A stretch of 64,000 bases of DNA from an uncultured Pseudomonadota bacterium. Its GTDB lineage: Bacteria > Pseudomonadota > Gammaproteobacteria > Steroidobacterales > Steroidobacteraceae. The DNA lies in the NCBI GenBank assembly GCA_903862885.1, contig CAIOZU010000016.1, forward strand, positions 1 through 64,000, read 5' to 3'. The position numbers were made by a program, and so were the translations under genes. Numbering within the stretch: the first letter of the stretch is position 1; the number at the start of each line of letters is the position of its first letter. The notes beneath the pieces are model-generated. The model was given only the letters and a program-made list of their open reading frames with translations, had not been told where the DNA came from and did no database searches. This document shows positions 8,029-18,259 of the stretch, piece by piece.

Positions 8029-9285
8029 ATGAATGCATTGACCCTCGATCTGCAAGCCGCGCTCGGCATACTGATCTATGTGGCGCTGGCGATGCCGTTT
8101 AGCTCGCGCGTCCGAGGCATCCACTGGCCACTGGTGCTTAAAGCGATTGGCTGGCAATTTGCGATTTGCTGGCTGCTGCTTCGAGTACCCGTGATCACTC
8201 ACTCCCTTGGGTTCTTAAACCAAGTCGTAGCCGCCCTCTCCGCCGCCACCTTACGCGGCACCTCCTTTGTGTTTGGTTACGTTGGTGGCGCACCGCCACC
8301 CTTCGCCCTACAAAACCCATCGCAACTGGCTATTTTCGCTTTCCAAGTCATTGCCATTATCATGGTGGTCTCAGCGCTGTCGGCGGTGCTCTGGTATTGG
8401 CGTATCCTGCCCTTTGTGATTAAGGGCATCGCCTGGGTCTTTAAGCGTACGCTCGGTACCGACGGACCGGCTGGCTTTGCCATCACCGCCAATGTGTTTG
8501 TGGGCCAAGTCGAAGCCCCCTTGTTGGTGCGTCCATTTATCGCGCGCATGAGCCGCTATGAATTACTCCTCTTGATGACCGCCGGAATGGCCATGATCGC
8601 CGGCTCCATGATGGTGGTCTATTCGACGCTTCTGGCACAGCAGTTCAGTAATTTACCCACCCAACTAATGACTAAATCGCTGATGTCGATTCCGGCTTCT
8701 ATTTTGTTCGCCCACATCATGCTGCCAGACGATCATGCATCGAGTGGGCCAACAGAACCCACCCGCCCCTACACCAGCACCATGGATGCCATTACCCGCG
8801 GTACCACGGATGGATTACATATTTGGCTGAATGTGATTGCCATCTTGATCGTCTTGATCGCGCTGGTCGCCTTACTTAATCAAGGCATTGGCTTACTGCC
8901 TTGGGTGTTAGGCGAACCCCTGTCACTCGAGCGCATCGCAGGCTGGTTCTTCTCACCCTTGGCTTGGCTTATGGGCATTCCGTGGTCTGAGGCCCTGCAA
9001 GCCGGTAGCTTGCTCGGGATCAAAACCGTGCTCAATGAATTTCTCGCCTATTTAAAATTGGTCGATATGGGTCCGCATGCATTTTCAGAACGGACCCGCT
9101 TGATCGTGATTTATGCCCTTTGTGGTTTCGCCAATTTCGCCAGCATGGGGATCCAAATCAGTGGCATTGCAGCAATGGCGCCGGAGCGGCGGCACGATCT
9201 CAATGACTTGGCACTGCGTTCACTGCTGGGTGCGACCTTGGCGTCCTGCATGACCGCCGCCATCGTCGGTATCGTGGCTTTTTAA
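8029..9285 (+). CDS. NupC-type concentrative nucleoside transporter (CNT family)
   Basis: Inner-membrane symporter for nucleosides, 418 aa with about ten hydrophobic segments. The family core is visible: TLRGTSFVFGYVGG near residue 75, ITANVFVGQVEAPLL near 147 and the paired re-entrant region around GSLLGIKTVLNEFLAY (about 325), followed by CGFANFASMGIQISG. Start ATG 8029 follows TAGGATG. The TPR gene begins 12 bases after its stop. Substrate and coupling ion (proton or sodium) cannot be told from sequence by eye. Confidence 0.9.
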   Translation: MNALTLDLQAALGILIYVALAMPFSSRVRGIHWPLVLKAIGWQFAICWLLLRVPVITHSLGFLNQVVAALSAATLRGTSFVFGYVGGAPPPFALQNPSQLAIFAFQVIAIIMVVSALSAVLWYWRILPFVIKGIAWVFKRTLGTDGPAGFAITANVFVGQVEAPLLVRPFIARMSRYELLLLMTAGMAMIAGSMMVVYSTLLAQQFSNLPTQLMTKSLMSIPASILFAHIMLPDDHASSGPTEPTRPYTSTMDAITRGTTDGLHIWLNVIAILIVLIALVALLNQGIGLLPWVLGEPLSLERIAGWFFSPLAWLMGIPWSEALQAGSLLGIKTVLNEFLAYLKLVDMGPHAFSERTRLIVIYALCGFANFASMGIQISGIAAMAPERRHDLNDLALRSLLGATLASCMTAAIVGIVAF

Positions 9286-9297
9286 AAGGCACCTGAC

Positions 9298-10170
9298 ATG
9301 CGCACCGATCGTGCAGCACGCAGACGCACTGCCCTATGGATCCTTGCGGCACTGGTGGTGCTCCATGCAGGGGCGTACGGCGCGTACGCCCTGCGCGCCC
9401 GCCAAGCGGCGTTGGCAACGCGCTTTAGAGACGCTCGCGAACAGTGGGCTAACGGGCAGCGCGATCTGGCCGCCGAGCAGTACGCCCGTTTCGTCAGGGA
9501 ACGCCCACAGGCCACCTGGCCACTGGTTTTATTGAAGGCATTGCCCAGTGAAGCCGCAGGCTGGTTTGTATTAGGACGAATACGCGCAGAACAAGGCCAG
9601 ACGGAGGCCGCATTGGAGGCGTTTCAACACGCGATGTCACTCGAGGCACACCTAGGCCAAAAAGAATACCGCGATCTCTTGCTGGAAACCCATCAAGCAC
9701 AGCGCCTACGCGACGTGGCACTGGCTGAACTAAAGAAAAACGATCACTCACCTGTCGCCTACAAGGACTTAGGCGCGGCCGCCCTTGCCCTCGATCAGCC
9801 CGTAGAGGCGGTACGCGCCTACCAGCAGGCACTGACTGACTTGCCCGACTTTTTAGCCGTCACCGATCCGCGTCGCCCACCCGGCCTCAGCAGCCAAGAA
9901 GCCGATGTGCTGACGTTACTGTCCGTGTCTGCGCGACTGGCAGGTGATCCACTGACGGCCGATCGCACCTGCCGGCAGATCCATGCCCAACAGCCAAAAA
10001 CGGCACACCTCGATCGGCTGTGCCAAGCCTATGCCGCCGAAGCACTACATCAAACGGATACCGCACAGGCGCTACTCACTGCCTACCAGCCACCGGCACC
10101 AGAACACGATGCGTTAGTCGTCCGCTTGCAAGCGTCACTGGATGGTGTGCGCCCGCGATCCCCGCATTAA
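9298..10170 (+). CDS. TPR-containing membrane-anchored protein of unknown function
   Basis: 290 aa with a single N-terminal transmembrane segment (about residues 12-32) after a very basic start, so the rest is probably periplasmic. It contains several TPR-like helical pairs: EAAGWFVLGRIRAEQGQTEA (about 80-100), PVAYKDLGAAALALDQPVEA (about 150-170) and a weaker C-terminal set. Ala/Gln-rich helices make it a scaffold-like protein. It lies 12 bases after the nucleoside transporter and could be co-transcribed. Its stop TAA and the stop of the convergent oxidoreductase share the four bases 10167-10170. I cannot assign a function. Confidence 0.75.
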   Translation: MRTDRAARRRTALWILAALVVLHAGAYGAYALRARQAALATRFRDAREQWANGQRDLAAEQYARFVRERPQATWPLVLLKALPSEAAGWFVLGRIRAEQGQTEAALEAFQHAMSLEAHLGQKEYRDLLLETHQAQRLRDVALAELKKNDHSPVAYKDLGAAALALDQPVEAVRAYQQALTDLPDFLAVTDPRRPPGLSSQEADVLTLLSVSARLAGDPLTADRTCRQIHAQQPKTAHLDRLCQAYAAEALHQTDTAQALLTAYQPPAPEHDALVVRLQASLDGVRPRSPH

Positions 10171-11120
10171 GGCTGGGCAGGTTTCACCAGCTCTGCAATG
10201 CGAATGGCGGTCTCCAATGCAGCGAGCCCCTCGCGGCCACCCACTCGCGGCGGCTCGCCTGAGCGCACGCAGGCGACGAAGGCAGCGATTTCAGCTTTTA
10301 GCGCATCGCCCTGATCGTAGCAGCGCTCATCAATAGCAACCTGCGGCAGATCTCCGACTGGCGGCTCTGCACTGCGGCGAATCACCGTCATCACTTTCTG
10401 CTGCATATCAATGGACAGATAAGCGTCGTCCTCAAATAGTCGCAACTTACGCTCACTCTTCATACTGATGCGGCTGGCCGTGACGTTGGCCACACAACCG
10501 GACGCAAAAGTAAGTCGCGCATTAGCAATATCAATATCATCTGAAAAAACCGATCGGCCAATGGCGTCAATCGCGACGATCGGCGAGTTAACGATACTTT
10601 GAATCAGATCGATATCATGAATCATCAGATCCAAGACCACGCTGACGTCTGTACCACGCAGCTTAAAAGGCGCCAAGCGAGCCGATTCAATAAAACGGGG
10701 CGCACTCACTAAACCATCGAGCGCCAAAATCACTTCATTAAAGCGCTCCAAATGACCGACCTGCAGGATGCGACCGGCGGCGGCGGCCACCTCAATGAGC
10801 TCAGCCGCCTCCGCTACGGTGGTCGTGATCGGCTTCTCGACCAGCACATGAATGCCTGCCTTCAGACAATCCCGTGCGATGACAAAATGCGAAGGCGTTG
10901 AGGTGGCAATAGACACCGCATCCACCTGGCCGATCAGCTCTCGCCAATCCGAGACAGCGGCCACTTTTAATTCGGATGCCACCGCGACGCGAGCGGCCTC
11001 CGAGGGATCCGCCACCGCCACTAACTGGCAATCGGGTAAGGCGGCCCATTTTTGAGCATGAAATCGCCCGAGATAACCCACCCCGATCACCGCCGCTCGT
11101 ATAGGCCTGATAGCACTCAT
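10167..11120 (-). CDS. Gfo/Idh/MocA-family NAD(P)-dependent oxidoreductase
   Basis: Predicted soluble dehydrogenase, 317 aa. The N-terminal Rossmann fold shows AVIGVGYLGRFHAQKW (residues about 10-25). The EKPI motif (LVEKPITTT, about 95) carries the conserved catalytic-region Lys. The C-terminal GFO/IDH alpha-beta domain has MIHDIDLI (about 165), where the conserved His and Asp lie. Members act on sugars, inositols, UDP-sugars or biliverdin, and no substrate can be assigned. The convergent TPR gene shares the stop-codon bases. The upstream small membrane protein on the same strand (stop at 11179) is 58 bases away and might be co-transcribed. Confidence 0.88.
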   Translation of the reverse strand: MSAIRPIRAAVIGVGYLGRFHAQKWAALPDCQLVAVADPSEAARVAVASELKVAAVSDWRELIGQVDAVSIATSTPSHFVIARDCLKAGIHVLVEKPITTTVAEAAELIEVAAAAGRILQVGHLERFNEVILALDGLVSAPRFIESARLAPFKLRGTDVSVVLDLMIHDIDLIQSIVNSPIVAIDAIGRSVFSDDIDIANARLTFASGCVANVTASRISMKSERKLRLFEDDAYLSIDMQQKVMTVIRRSAEPPVGDLPQVAIDERCYDQGDALKAEIAAFVACVRSGEPPRVGGREGLAALETAIRIAELVKPAQP

Positions 11121-11178
11121 TAACGCCTCTCCAACACGCGATCTCTACTGTACCCAACCGCAGACCTGACGCCGGATC

Positions 11179-11475
11179 TCAATGACCCGGCGTCGGCCAA
11201 TAATGGACACCGATCAACAGCATCGCGAGCCACGTCCCGCCCTGCGCCCACCACAGCCAAGGCCGCTCCCAGAGGGTGGCGATAAAGGCGTAACTGGACA
11301 CAAAGGACAGACCCAAAAACAGACCAAAACTCGTGATCATTGGGCCATATTCACGGGCGAAACCCGAATATTCACCGGCCAAGCTCAAAAAAACGACCAG
11401 CACCATCGCCAAACCGATCGTAATGGTGACCGCCGACCCCATAATGATCCCTGTGAGAACAGCCAATGGCGACAT
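11179..11475 (-). CDS. Small membrane protein of unknown function
   Basis: 98 aa with three clear hydrophobic helices (about residues 8-31, 46-66 and 73-90), a Glu-Tyr-Gly loop between the first two and a Trp-rich WERPWLWW stretch before the third. Start ATG 11475 has AAAAGGAG just upstream, a good ribosome-binding site, which supports a real gene despite its size. It lies between the Gfo/Idh oxidoreductase and the divergent prc protease gene. No recognised domain. Confidence 0.7.
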   Translation of the reverse strand: MSPLAVLTGIIMGSAVTITIGLAMVLVVFLSLAGEYSGFAREYGPMITSFGLFLGLSFVSSYAFIATLWERPWLWWAQGGTWLAMLLIGVHYWPTPGH

Positions 11476-11606
11476 TTGTGCTCCTTTTGAGACAATACAC
11501 CTTGATCGAGCCCGCCCCGATCACTACCCTGCATGCCATGAAAATTATGGAAATCGTCACCTTCAGGCCCGCGCGCGACACCGCAGGACCGGTAGTCTAA
11601 CCTCCC

Positions 11607-13775
11607 ATGAACGAACCCCAACAGATGGCGCCTAAGCGGCGTAGCCGGCTCGCGACCCTCGCGGCCATCGGCGTGCCCTTATTGGTCGTAGGCGCCTTCG
11701 CCCTCAGCGGGGGGCATAGCCTCCACCTCGCAACGGGCGGCCAAGCGCAGGCCGCGACCGTCGGCCTACAGGCCTCTGAGCGCCACCGCAAGGTGGCGCG
11801 TCTGGTGGGCGAAGTCATTGAGCGCCAGCACTACCGTCAAACGGCGCTCGATGAAAAAATGTCCTCTGAGGTGTTTGATCAATTCTTTGATGGCTTAGAT
11901 AGCTCACGCGCCTACTTTTTAGCCTCTGACATCGCCGAATTCGAACCCTATCGGCAGAAACTCGGTGAGGTGATTCGTACCGGAAAACTAGAGCCCGTGT
12001 TCGAGATCTTTGCACGTTATCAATCGCGCAATCGCGCGGCCACCACCGCCGCGCTCGACGCGCTTCTGCACGAGCCTGACTTTACCATCGATGAAAGCCT
12101 CAACTTCGATCGCGCCAAAGCACCGTGGCTTACGACCCAGTCTGAGTGGGATGACTTGTGGCGTAAACGCGTTAAAAATGACGCGCTGTCTTTAATGCTT
12201 GCCAATAAGACGTGGACGGAAGCGGCAGAGATATTAAAAAAACGATACGAGCGTGTTTTAAAGCGCATCGACCAGGTCTCTAATGACGACGTCTTTGATA
12301 TCTTCATGAATTCATACGCACACGTCTACGACCCCCATTCCAACTACATGTCACCTCGTGCCAGCGAGGAATACAATATCGCCATGAAGCTGTCCTATGT
12401 CGGCATAGGCGCTACCCTGCAGTTGATCGATGATCACGTGACGATCATGAATGTGATTCCAGGGGGACCCGCCGCCATCAGCGGTCTACTCAAGGCCAAT
12501 GATCGCATCACGGCGGTCGGCCAAGGCAAGAGCGGCGAGATGGTCGACGTCATTGGTTGGCGTTTAGATGATGTCGTGCAACTGATCCGAGGCCCCAGCA
12601 GCTCGGTTGTTCGGCTGTCTATTTTGCCGGCTGGCGTCATGCCAGGCGGTAAGGAAACCGCCCTGCAATTCATACGCAATAAGGTAACCCTTGAGGCGCA
12701 AGCCGCGCAGAAAAAGCCCACGCTGACCGTCAAGCGCGGCGAGCGTGACCTAAAAATTGGCGTCATCGATGTGCCGAGCTTCTATCTCGATTTTGACGCC
12801 AAAGTGGCGGGTGAAAAGAACTATCGCAGCACCACCCGCGATGTGGCCAAGCTCATCGCGGAACTCAAAAAAGAGAACATCGATGGCCTGATCATGGATC
12901 TGCGCGGCAACGGCGGCGGTCACTTGTCTGAGGCGACAGGCCTCGTGGGCTTGTTTATTCCCAAAGGCCCCGTCGTCCAGCTGCGCGAAACCGGCGGCCG
13001 CATTGAGGTGCTGAACGATCCTGAACCCGGCGCCGTCTGGGAGGGTCCGTTGGCAGTCCTCGTGGATCGCACCAGCGCATCTGCGTCGGAAATTTTCTCA
13101 GCAGCCATCCAGGACTATGGTCGCGGCATCATCATCGGCCAACAAACCTATGGCAAGGGCACCGTACAAAATCTGTATCCATTGGATCGTTGGGCGCTCG
13201 GGCCGAATGCGGGCTTTGGCGAACTGACCGTGACCATTGGCAAGTACTATCGAATCACCGGCGACAGCGTGCAGAATCGCGGCGTGATTCCAGAGGTGGT
13301 ATTGCCCTCACTGATTAGCACCGATGAGGTGGGCGAATCCACCAAAACCAGCGCTCTCCCCTGGGATCGGATCCGTGGTGCAGATTTTCGCCCAAGCAAT
13401 AACCTGACCAGCTTATTGCTACCCATCAACCACGCCCATGAACAGCGCCTGACCTCGGATCCCGATCTCAAGGAACTGGCAGAAGACGCCGACGTGTTTG
13501 CGGAACTTCGACAAAAAAAGACCGTTTCATTGCAAATGGCGGTCCGCAAAGCCGAGCGCGAACAACAAGAATCAGACCGCTTAGCACGCATCAATACCCG
13601 CCGCTTGGCGCACGGACAAGCGGCGCTTAAAACCTTAGAAGAACTCAAGGCCGAAGACGAGCCGGATGCCAATCTGCAAGAATCGGGACAAATCGTTGGC
13701 GACCTATGGGATGGCTTACACGCGCCTAAGTCCGTACTATCCCAGCAGACCGTGCGGCTAGCTCACCCCGAATAA
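11607..13775 (+). CDS. prc: Carboxy-terminal (tail-specific) protease Prc, S41A family
   Basis: Periplasmic serine protease that trims or degrades proteins from their C-terminus, including outer-membrane biogenesis and peptidoglycan-related substrates in relatives. 722 aa, slightly over the usual 660-690. An N-terminal membrane/signal segment (about 18-40) precedes the Prc helical domain, a PDZ domain (about 240-330, starting YVGIGATLQLIDDHVTI) and the S41 catalytic core. The catalytic Ser lies in RTSASASEIFS and the Lys in QQTYGKGTVQ. A highly charged helical C-terminus (about 590-700) fits the DUF3340 region of Prc. It overlaps the convergent DUF1249 gene by 13 bases. Confidence 0.94.
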   Translation: MNEPQQMAPKRRSRLATLAAIGVPLLVVGAFALSGGHSLHLATGGQAQAATVGLQASERHRKVARLVGEVIERQHYRQTALDEKMSSEVFDQFFDGLDSSRAYFLASDIAEFEPYRQKLGEVIRTGKLEPVFEIFARYQSRNRAATTAALDALLHEPDFTIDESLNFDRAKAPWLTTQSEWDDLWRKRVKNDALSLMLANKTWTEAAEILKKRYERVLKRIDQVSNDDVFDIFMNSYAHVYDPHSNYMSPRASEEYNIAMKLSYVGIGATLQLIDDHVTIMNVIPGGPAAISGLLKANDRITAVGQGKSGEMVDVIGWRLDDVVQLIRGPSSSVVRLSILPAGVMPGGKETALQFIRNKVTLEAQAAQKKPTLTVKRGERDLKIGVIDVPSFYLDFDAKVAGEKNYRSTTRDVAKLIAELKKENIDGLIMDLRGNGGGHLSEATGLVGLFIPKGPVVQLRETGGRIEVLNDPEPGAVWEGPLAVLVDRTSASASEIFSAAIQDYGRGIIIGQQTYGKGTVQNLYPLDRWALGPNAGFGELTVTIGKYYRITGDSVQNRGVIPEVVLPSLISTDEVGESTKTSALPWDRIRGADFRPSNNLTSLLLPINHAHEQRLTSDPDLKELAEDADVFAELRQKKTVSLQMAVRKAEREQQESDRLARINTRRLAHGQAALKTLEELKAEDEPDANLQESGQIVGDLWDGLHAPKSVLSQQTVRLAHPE

Positions 13776-14311
13776 GGCGTGAGCTGATCTGTCCCTAGCG
13801 CATCGGGACGTGGACGATCGAAGGCATCGGCAAAACGATGCCCGCGATCCACACAGTATTCCAGCCATTTATTCAGCATCATATTGCGCGTCCAGCGCGC
13901 TGCCAACGACTGAGACGCATCGATGGGTCGCACCTTCGATCCTGCGCCCCCCACTTGCCCGAAGTGATGCGCCTCAGCGACGCGAGCGTCATGATAAATG
14001 CGAATCATTAAGTCCGGCGCTGGCGGCCACTGCGGCGCTGTCGCCTCCGTACTGAACAGATAGGTCAACAAAAGCCCAGTCGTGTAAGGACCCCGCTCGA
14101 GCACGGTTAAGCGCAGCTCACAATCATCCGGCCGTCTGGATCGATAGGCGCCTGACAGAGTCTCCAGATCCCCAGCCAACCAGCCCAAACGAATGTAATT
14201 GCTTTCGTACAGGGTCATGAGCCCAACGAAACTGCCCGGCGTCGAGCGCCATGAAACAGGACAGAGTTGATCACCGGTGATCATGCAAGCAATATAGCAC
14301 GCGACACCCAT
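13763..14311 (-). CDS. DUF1249 (YqiB-like) protein
   Basis: Small uncharacterised protein conserved in gammaproteobacteria. The 182 aa include a core starting LMTLYESNYIRLGWLAG, then LTVLERGPYTTGLLLTYLF, LMIRIYHDARVAEAHHF and a C-terminal NKWLEYCVDRGHRF, all recognisable against E. coli YqiB. The start at 14311 has AGGGA about 10 bases upstream. ATG 14284 is an alternative, because residues 1-25 do not belong to the domain. Its end overlaps the convergent prc gene. Function unknown. Confidence 0.82.
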   Translation of the reverse strand: MGVACYIACMITGDQLCPVSWRSTPGSFVGLMTLYESNYIRLGWLAGDLETLSGAYRSRRPDDCELRLTVLERGPYTTGLLLTYLFSTEATAPQWPPAPDLMIRIYHDARVAEAHHFGQVGGAGSKVRPIDASQSLAARWTRNMMLNKWLEYCVDRGHRFADAFDRPRPDALGTDQLTPYSG

Positions 14312-14351
14312 CGCGCCATCCCTAGCTTACAGACGGCACTCATCACCGCCA

Positions 14352-15176
14352 TTACGGATGTACGCGGCGCTCGAGCTTCATGGCTTGCATGATGCGACTG
14401 GCAATCTCTTCAATCGAACAATGCGTGGTATCGAAACAGGGAATACCTAAACGACTGAGTAATGCCTCTGCTTGTCGCACCTCGTAGGCCACCTGCTGAG
14501 CCGATGCGTAGCGGCTGTCGGGGCGCCGCTCATTGCGGATTTGACTCAGTCGATCGGGCTGAATGGTCAATCCGAAGAGTTTATGTTGATAAGGCAGCAA
14601 CGCCTGCGGCAGTCGATCCGCCTCTAAATCATCTTCTGTCAACGGATAATTGGCAGCGTAAATCCCATATTGTAAGGCCACGTATAGGCAGGTCGGCGTT
14701 TTGCCGGAGCGCGAGACGCCCACTAAAATAATATCGGCCTGATCGTAATCGCGCGTCCTTGACCCATCGTCATTGGCCATCGCAAAATTAGTCGCATTAA
14801 TACGTGCGCTGTAGCTTGCCGTATCCGTGACGCCATGAGCGCGGCCTTCTGCGTGCGAGCTCACCACACCGAGGGCGGACTCGAGCGGTCCCAAAAAGGC
14901 ATCAAAAAAATCCAAGAACACCGCCTTCGCCAAGCGCAGCTCAGACCTCACGTCTTCTTTGATCAAGGTGCTAAACACAATGGGCGTCATGCCATCGGTC
15001 ACACCCGTCGCATCGATGTGCGCACGCACCACCGTCGCTCGCTCCAGATCCGACACAAACGGCACCGTCACGGTCTGAAAGGTCACCCCCTCAAACTGAG
15101 TCAACAAACTGTGCCCCATGGTCTCAGCCGTGACGCCGGTTCCATCCGAGACAAAAAAGACCGTCCGACCGCTCAT
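14352..15176 (-). CDS. ppsR: PEP synthase regulatory kinase/pyrophosphorylase (PSRP, DUF299)
   Basis: Bifunctional enzyme that phosphorylates PEP synthase on a Thr with ADP (inactivation) and removes the phosphate with inorganic phosphate (activation). The 274 aa match the family. The chosen ATG 15176 has GGAAG upstream and starts MSGRTVFFVSDGTGVTAET, the conserved N-terminus; an upstream frame to 15290 is non-homologous. The P-loop is ILVGVSRSGKTPTCLYVA (about 145-160). It is divergent from its target, ppsA, which is the usual arrangement. Confidence 0.95.
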   Translation of the reverse strand: MSGRTVFFVSDGTGVTAETMGHSLLTQFEGVTFQTVTVPFVSDLERATVVRAHIDATGVTDGMTPIVFSTLIKEDVRSELRLAKAVFLDFFDAFLGPLESALGVVSSHAEGRAHGVTDTASYSARINATNFAMANDDGSRTRDYDQADIILVGVSRSGKTPTCLYVALQYGIYAANYPLTEDDLEADRLPQALLPYQHKLFGLTIQPDRLSQIRNERRPDSRYASAQQVAYEVRQAEALLSRLGIPCFDTTHCSIEEIASRIMQAMKLERRVHP

Positions 15177-15346
15177 AGCGCTTCCTTTACTACCGGCATC
15201 CAGTGTAACGCGCCATTTTGCCTGTAACCGCTGGGGACACACCAAAAGCGAGCCCCCTAGCATGTAAATTGTGAGCCCCAGTGGGTACAAATTCGGTCAG
15301 AATGCGCGACAATCAGCGCCGAGTAACGCTTCCCCAAGGACCGCCC

Positions 15347-17725
15347 GTGACCGCCTACGTAATGCCCTTTGAATCGGTTGGCATGTCTGCCGTTGACCTC
15401 GTCGGCGGCAAAAACGCCTCTATCGGCGAAATGATCAGCAACCTCACCCGGGTGGGGGTCAAAGTACCCGGCGGTTTCGCGACCACGGCGGCCGCCTACC
15501 GCGAGTTTTTGGCGCAAGACGGTTTAGCGGCGCGCATAGCCGATGCCTTAAAAAACTTAGACATCGACGATGTGCAAACACTGGCGGCCACCGGTGCGAA
15601 AATTCGCGGCTGGATGATGGCAACGCCCCTGCCTGCGGCACTCGAAAGCGCCCTCATCGCCAGTTGGACGGCGATGGGCGGCGACCGGATTGCCGTGGCT
15701 GTGCGCTCTTCGGCAACCGCGGAAGACTTACCGGAAGCATCCTTCGCCGGCCAGCAAGAGACTTTTCTGAACGTGCGGGGCCAAAAGGCCTTACTGATCG
15801 CAGTGCACGAGGTGTATGCCTCGCTGTTTAATGATCGGGCGATCGCCTATCGGGTTCATCAGGGCTTTGATCATCACTCCGTTGCGCTTTCGGTGGGCAT
15901 CCAGCACATGGTGAGAAGTGATTTGGGCGCCAGCGGCGTGATGTTTACCTTGGATACGGATTCTGGCTTTCGAGATGTGGTGTTTATCACTTCCGCCTAT
16001 GGTCTCGGCGAAACCGTCGTGCAAGGCGCCGTCAATCCTGATGAATTCTACGTGTACAAAACAGGGCTTCAAGCAAAGCGTCCTGCGATTCTCAGAAAGA
16101 ACTTAGGCGGCAAAGCCATCAAAATGGTGTATGCGACCGACGCCGGCCAAACGCGGCGTGTCGAGACCGTCGAGGTGGATCCTAAGGATCGCGCGCGCTT
16201 CTCACTCACGGATGCAGACGTAGAGGCACTGGCCCGCCAGGCCTTGCTGATCGAGGCGCATTACCAATGTCCGATGGACATTGAGTGGGGTAAGGACGGA
16301 GACAACGGCGAGCTGTACATTCTCCAGGCACGACCCGAGACGGTGCAGAGTCGAGTGGGTCGCTCCATTCAGCGCTTTACCCTCAAGGGTCACTCTAAGG
16401 TGTTAGTGCAAGGGCGTGCGATCGGCAGTCGTATTGGCGCGGGACCCGCTCGTTTAATAAAAGATGTCAGTGAGATTTCCCGGGTACAGGCAGGCGATGT
16501 ATTGATCGCTGATATGACGGATCCGGATTGGGAACCGGTCATGAAGCGCGCCTCCGCGATCATCACCAATCGCGGTGGTCGCACCTGTCATGCCGCGATC
16601 ATTGCAAGAGAATTAGGCATTCCGGCGGTGGTTGGCTGCGGCGACGCCACTGACAAGCTCACCGAGGGTGAGCCACTCACCGTATCCTGCGCAGAAGGCG
16701 ATACCGGCTTTGTCTATGCCGGCATATTAGATTACGACGAGCGCCAGATCGAACTCGATGCACTGCCACCCTGCCCCGTCAGCATCACCATGAACGTGGG
16801 TAATCCAGATCGCGCGTTTGACTTTGCCAGCATCCCAAACAATGGGGTGGGTCTAGCCCGTTTAGAATTCATTATCAATCGCATGATCGGCGTGCATCCC
16901 AGAGCGTTATTAGAATTTGATACGCTGGATAGCAAACTCAAAGAGACCATCCAACATCAGATGGCTGGCTACGCTGACCCCGTGTCTTTTTATGTGGATA
17001 AGCTCACCGAGGGTGTCGCGCAAATTGCCGCCGCCTTTGCACCCAAACCGGTGATCGTGCGCTTGTCGGATTTCAAGTCGAATGAATACGCCAACTTAAT
17101 TGGCGGCAAAGCTTACGAGTCGCATGAAGAAAACCCCATGCTGGGTTTCCGTGGCGCAGCGCGTTATGTAGACCCCACTTTCCGACCGTGCTTTGAACTG
17201 GAATGCCGGGCACTGAAGCGGGTACGCGACGACATGGGCCTGACCAATGTTCAAATTATGGTGCCCTTCATTCGCTCCTTAAGCGAAGCGAAAAAAGTAA
17301 CCGAATTACTCGCAGAAAACGGCTTAACGCGTGGCGTCAATGATCTCAAGATCATCATGATGTGCGAACTACCGACCAACGCTTTGTTGGCGGAGCGTTA
17401 TCTGGAATACTTTGACGGGATGTCCATCGGCTCCAACGACATGACCCAGTTGGTATTAGGGGTGGATCGCGACTCCGGCGTCATGGCGAACCAATTCGAT
17501 GAACGCGACGATGCCGTGAAGTCGGTATTTAGCATGGCGATTAAAGCGTGTCGTGCGCAAAACAAGTACGTCGGTATCTGCGGACAAGGGCCTTCAGATC
17601 ATCCGGAACTCGCGCGCTGGTTAGTGGATGAGGGCATCAGTAGTCTGTCGCTTAATCCGGATACGGTGCTAGAGACTTGGTTGTTCTTAGCCGGCCAAGC
17701 ACGCACCCTGACACCGACGCACTGA
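15347..17725 (+). CDS. ppsA: Phosphoenolpyruvate synthase
   Basis: Converts pyruvate, ATP and water to PEP, AMP and phosphate, the gluconeogenic entry step. The order is an ATP-grasp domain (about 1-330, [34 protein letters not shown]), a phosphohistidine swivelling domain with catalytic His in [15 protein letters not shown] and the conserved Thr just before it (the PSRP target region), and a C-terminal TIM-barrel PEP-binding domain ([13 protein letters not shown]; catalytic Cys in [11 protein letters not shown]). GTG 15347, with AGGA about 8 bases upstream, gives 792 aa, near E. coli length. ATG 15362 is also possible, while earlier starts at 15281 or 15302 lack a site. Divergent from ppsR. 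Confidence 0.95.
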   Translation: MTAYVMPFESVGMSAVDLVGGKNASIGEMISNLTRVGVKVPGGFATTAAAYREFLAQDGLAARIADALKNLDIDDVQTLAATGAKIRGWMMATPLPAALESALIASWTAMGGDRIAVAVRSSATAEDLPEASFAGQQETFLNVRGQKALLIAVHEVYASLFNDRAIAYRVHQGFDHHSVALSVGIQHMVRSDLGASGVMFTLDTDSGFRDVVFITSAYGLGETVVQGAVNPDEFYVYKTGLQAKRPAILRKNLGGKAIKMVYATDAGQTRRVETVEVDPKDRARFSLTDADVEALARQALLIEAHYQCPMDIEWGKDGDNGELYILQARPETVQSRVGRSIQRFTLKGHSKVLVQGRAIGSRIGAGPARLIKDVSEISRVQAGDVLIADMTDPDWEPVMKRASAIITNRGGRTCHAAIIARELGIPAVVGCGDATDKLTEGEPLTVSCAEGDTGFVYAGILDYDERQIELDALPPCPVSITMNVGNPDRAFDFASIPNNGVGLARLEFIINRMIGVHPRALLEFDTLDSKLKETIQHQMAGYADPVSFYVDKLTEGVAQIAAAFAPKPVIVRLSDFKSNEYANLIGGKAYESHEENPMLGFRGAARYVDPTFRPCFELECRALKRVRDDMGLTNVQIMVPFIRSLSEAKKVTELLAENGLTRGVNDLKIIMMCELPTNALLAERYLEYFDGMSIGSNDMTQLVLGVDRDSGVMANQFDERDDAVKSVFSMAIKACRAQNKYVGICGQGPSDHPELARWLVDEGISSLSLNPDTVLETWLFLAGQARTLTPTH

Positions 17726-17789
17726 TCGCTCATCACTGATCGCTGACCCATCCACACGCACAGGCGCGCAGGCCTTTGACCTGCAGACT

Positions 17790-18188
17790 TTAATGCGGGT
17801 CCCTGGAGAGTGTGCCTCGCGCCCTCTCCCAATCGCGACCATCGAAAGGGGTGACCGTCATCCCGGTCACCGTGCCCGGCTTTAAAGCCCGCACATTCAC
17901 GCTGATCTGATCGGGATGGGATCGCGGCACATAAAACGACTTGATGCCACAGACGCGGCAGAACCAATGCTGAGCGACGCCAGAAAGAAAGCGATACTCG
18001 ATCAGCTGATCGGCACCGGTGAGCAAGCGAAACTGCGCGCGTGGCACATACCAGTGCAGGTAAGCGACTAAGGCACACACGGAGCAGTTGCAATCGAGGA
18101 CCGACAACTGAGCCGGCCCCTCCGCCTCAAAGGTCACCGCACCACAATGACAACCGCCCCGATGCACGATATGAGGAAAATTAGTCAT
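17790..18188 (-). CDS. GFA/CENP-V family zinc protein
   Basis: 132 aa protein of the glutathione-dependent formaldehyde-activating (GFA) fold. Zinc ligands are GGCHCGAV (about 12-19), CNCSVC (about 33-38) and FCRVCG (about 76-81), the complete GFA pattern. Most members are of unknown activity and the original formaldehyde role is disputed, so the name describes fold only. Monocistronic, between convergent ppsA and the start-side flank of the glycosyltransferase gene's end. It has its own AT-rich promoter just upstream. Confidence 0.85.
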   Translation of the reverse strand: MTNFPHIVHRGGCHCGAVTFEAEGPAQLSVLDCNCSVCALVAYLHWYVPRAQFRLLTGADQLIEYRFLSGVAQHWFCRVCGIKSFYVPRSHPDQISVNVRALKPGTVTGMTVTPFDGRDWERARGTLSRDPH

Positions 18189-18200
18189 GATAAAAATGAT

Positions 18201-18229
18201 TTAATACAAAGATTTATAATAAACTTCAA
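18201..18229 (-). promoter_or_regulatory. Putative promoter of the GFA-family gene
   Basis: On the minus strand, -35 TTGAAG (18224-18229) and -10 TATTAA (18201-18206) are 17 bases apart, in an unusually AT-rich 70-base gap. A second possible -10 (TATAAA) lies within the spacer. The start codon follows about 12 bases after the -10, which would leave a very short leader. Confidence 0.45.
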
Positions 18230-18259
18230 TAAATCACTAGAACAACGATAGACCCCGAC

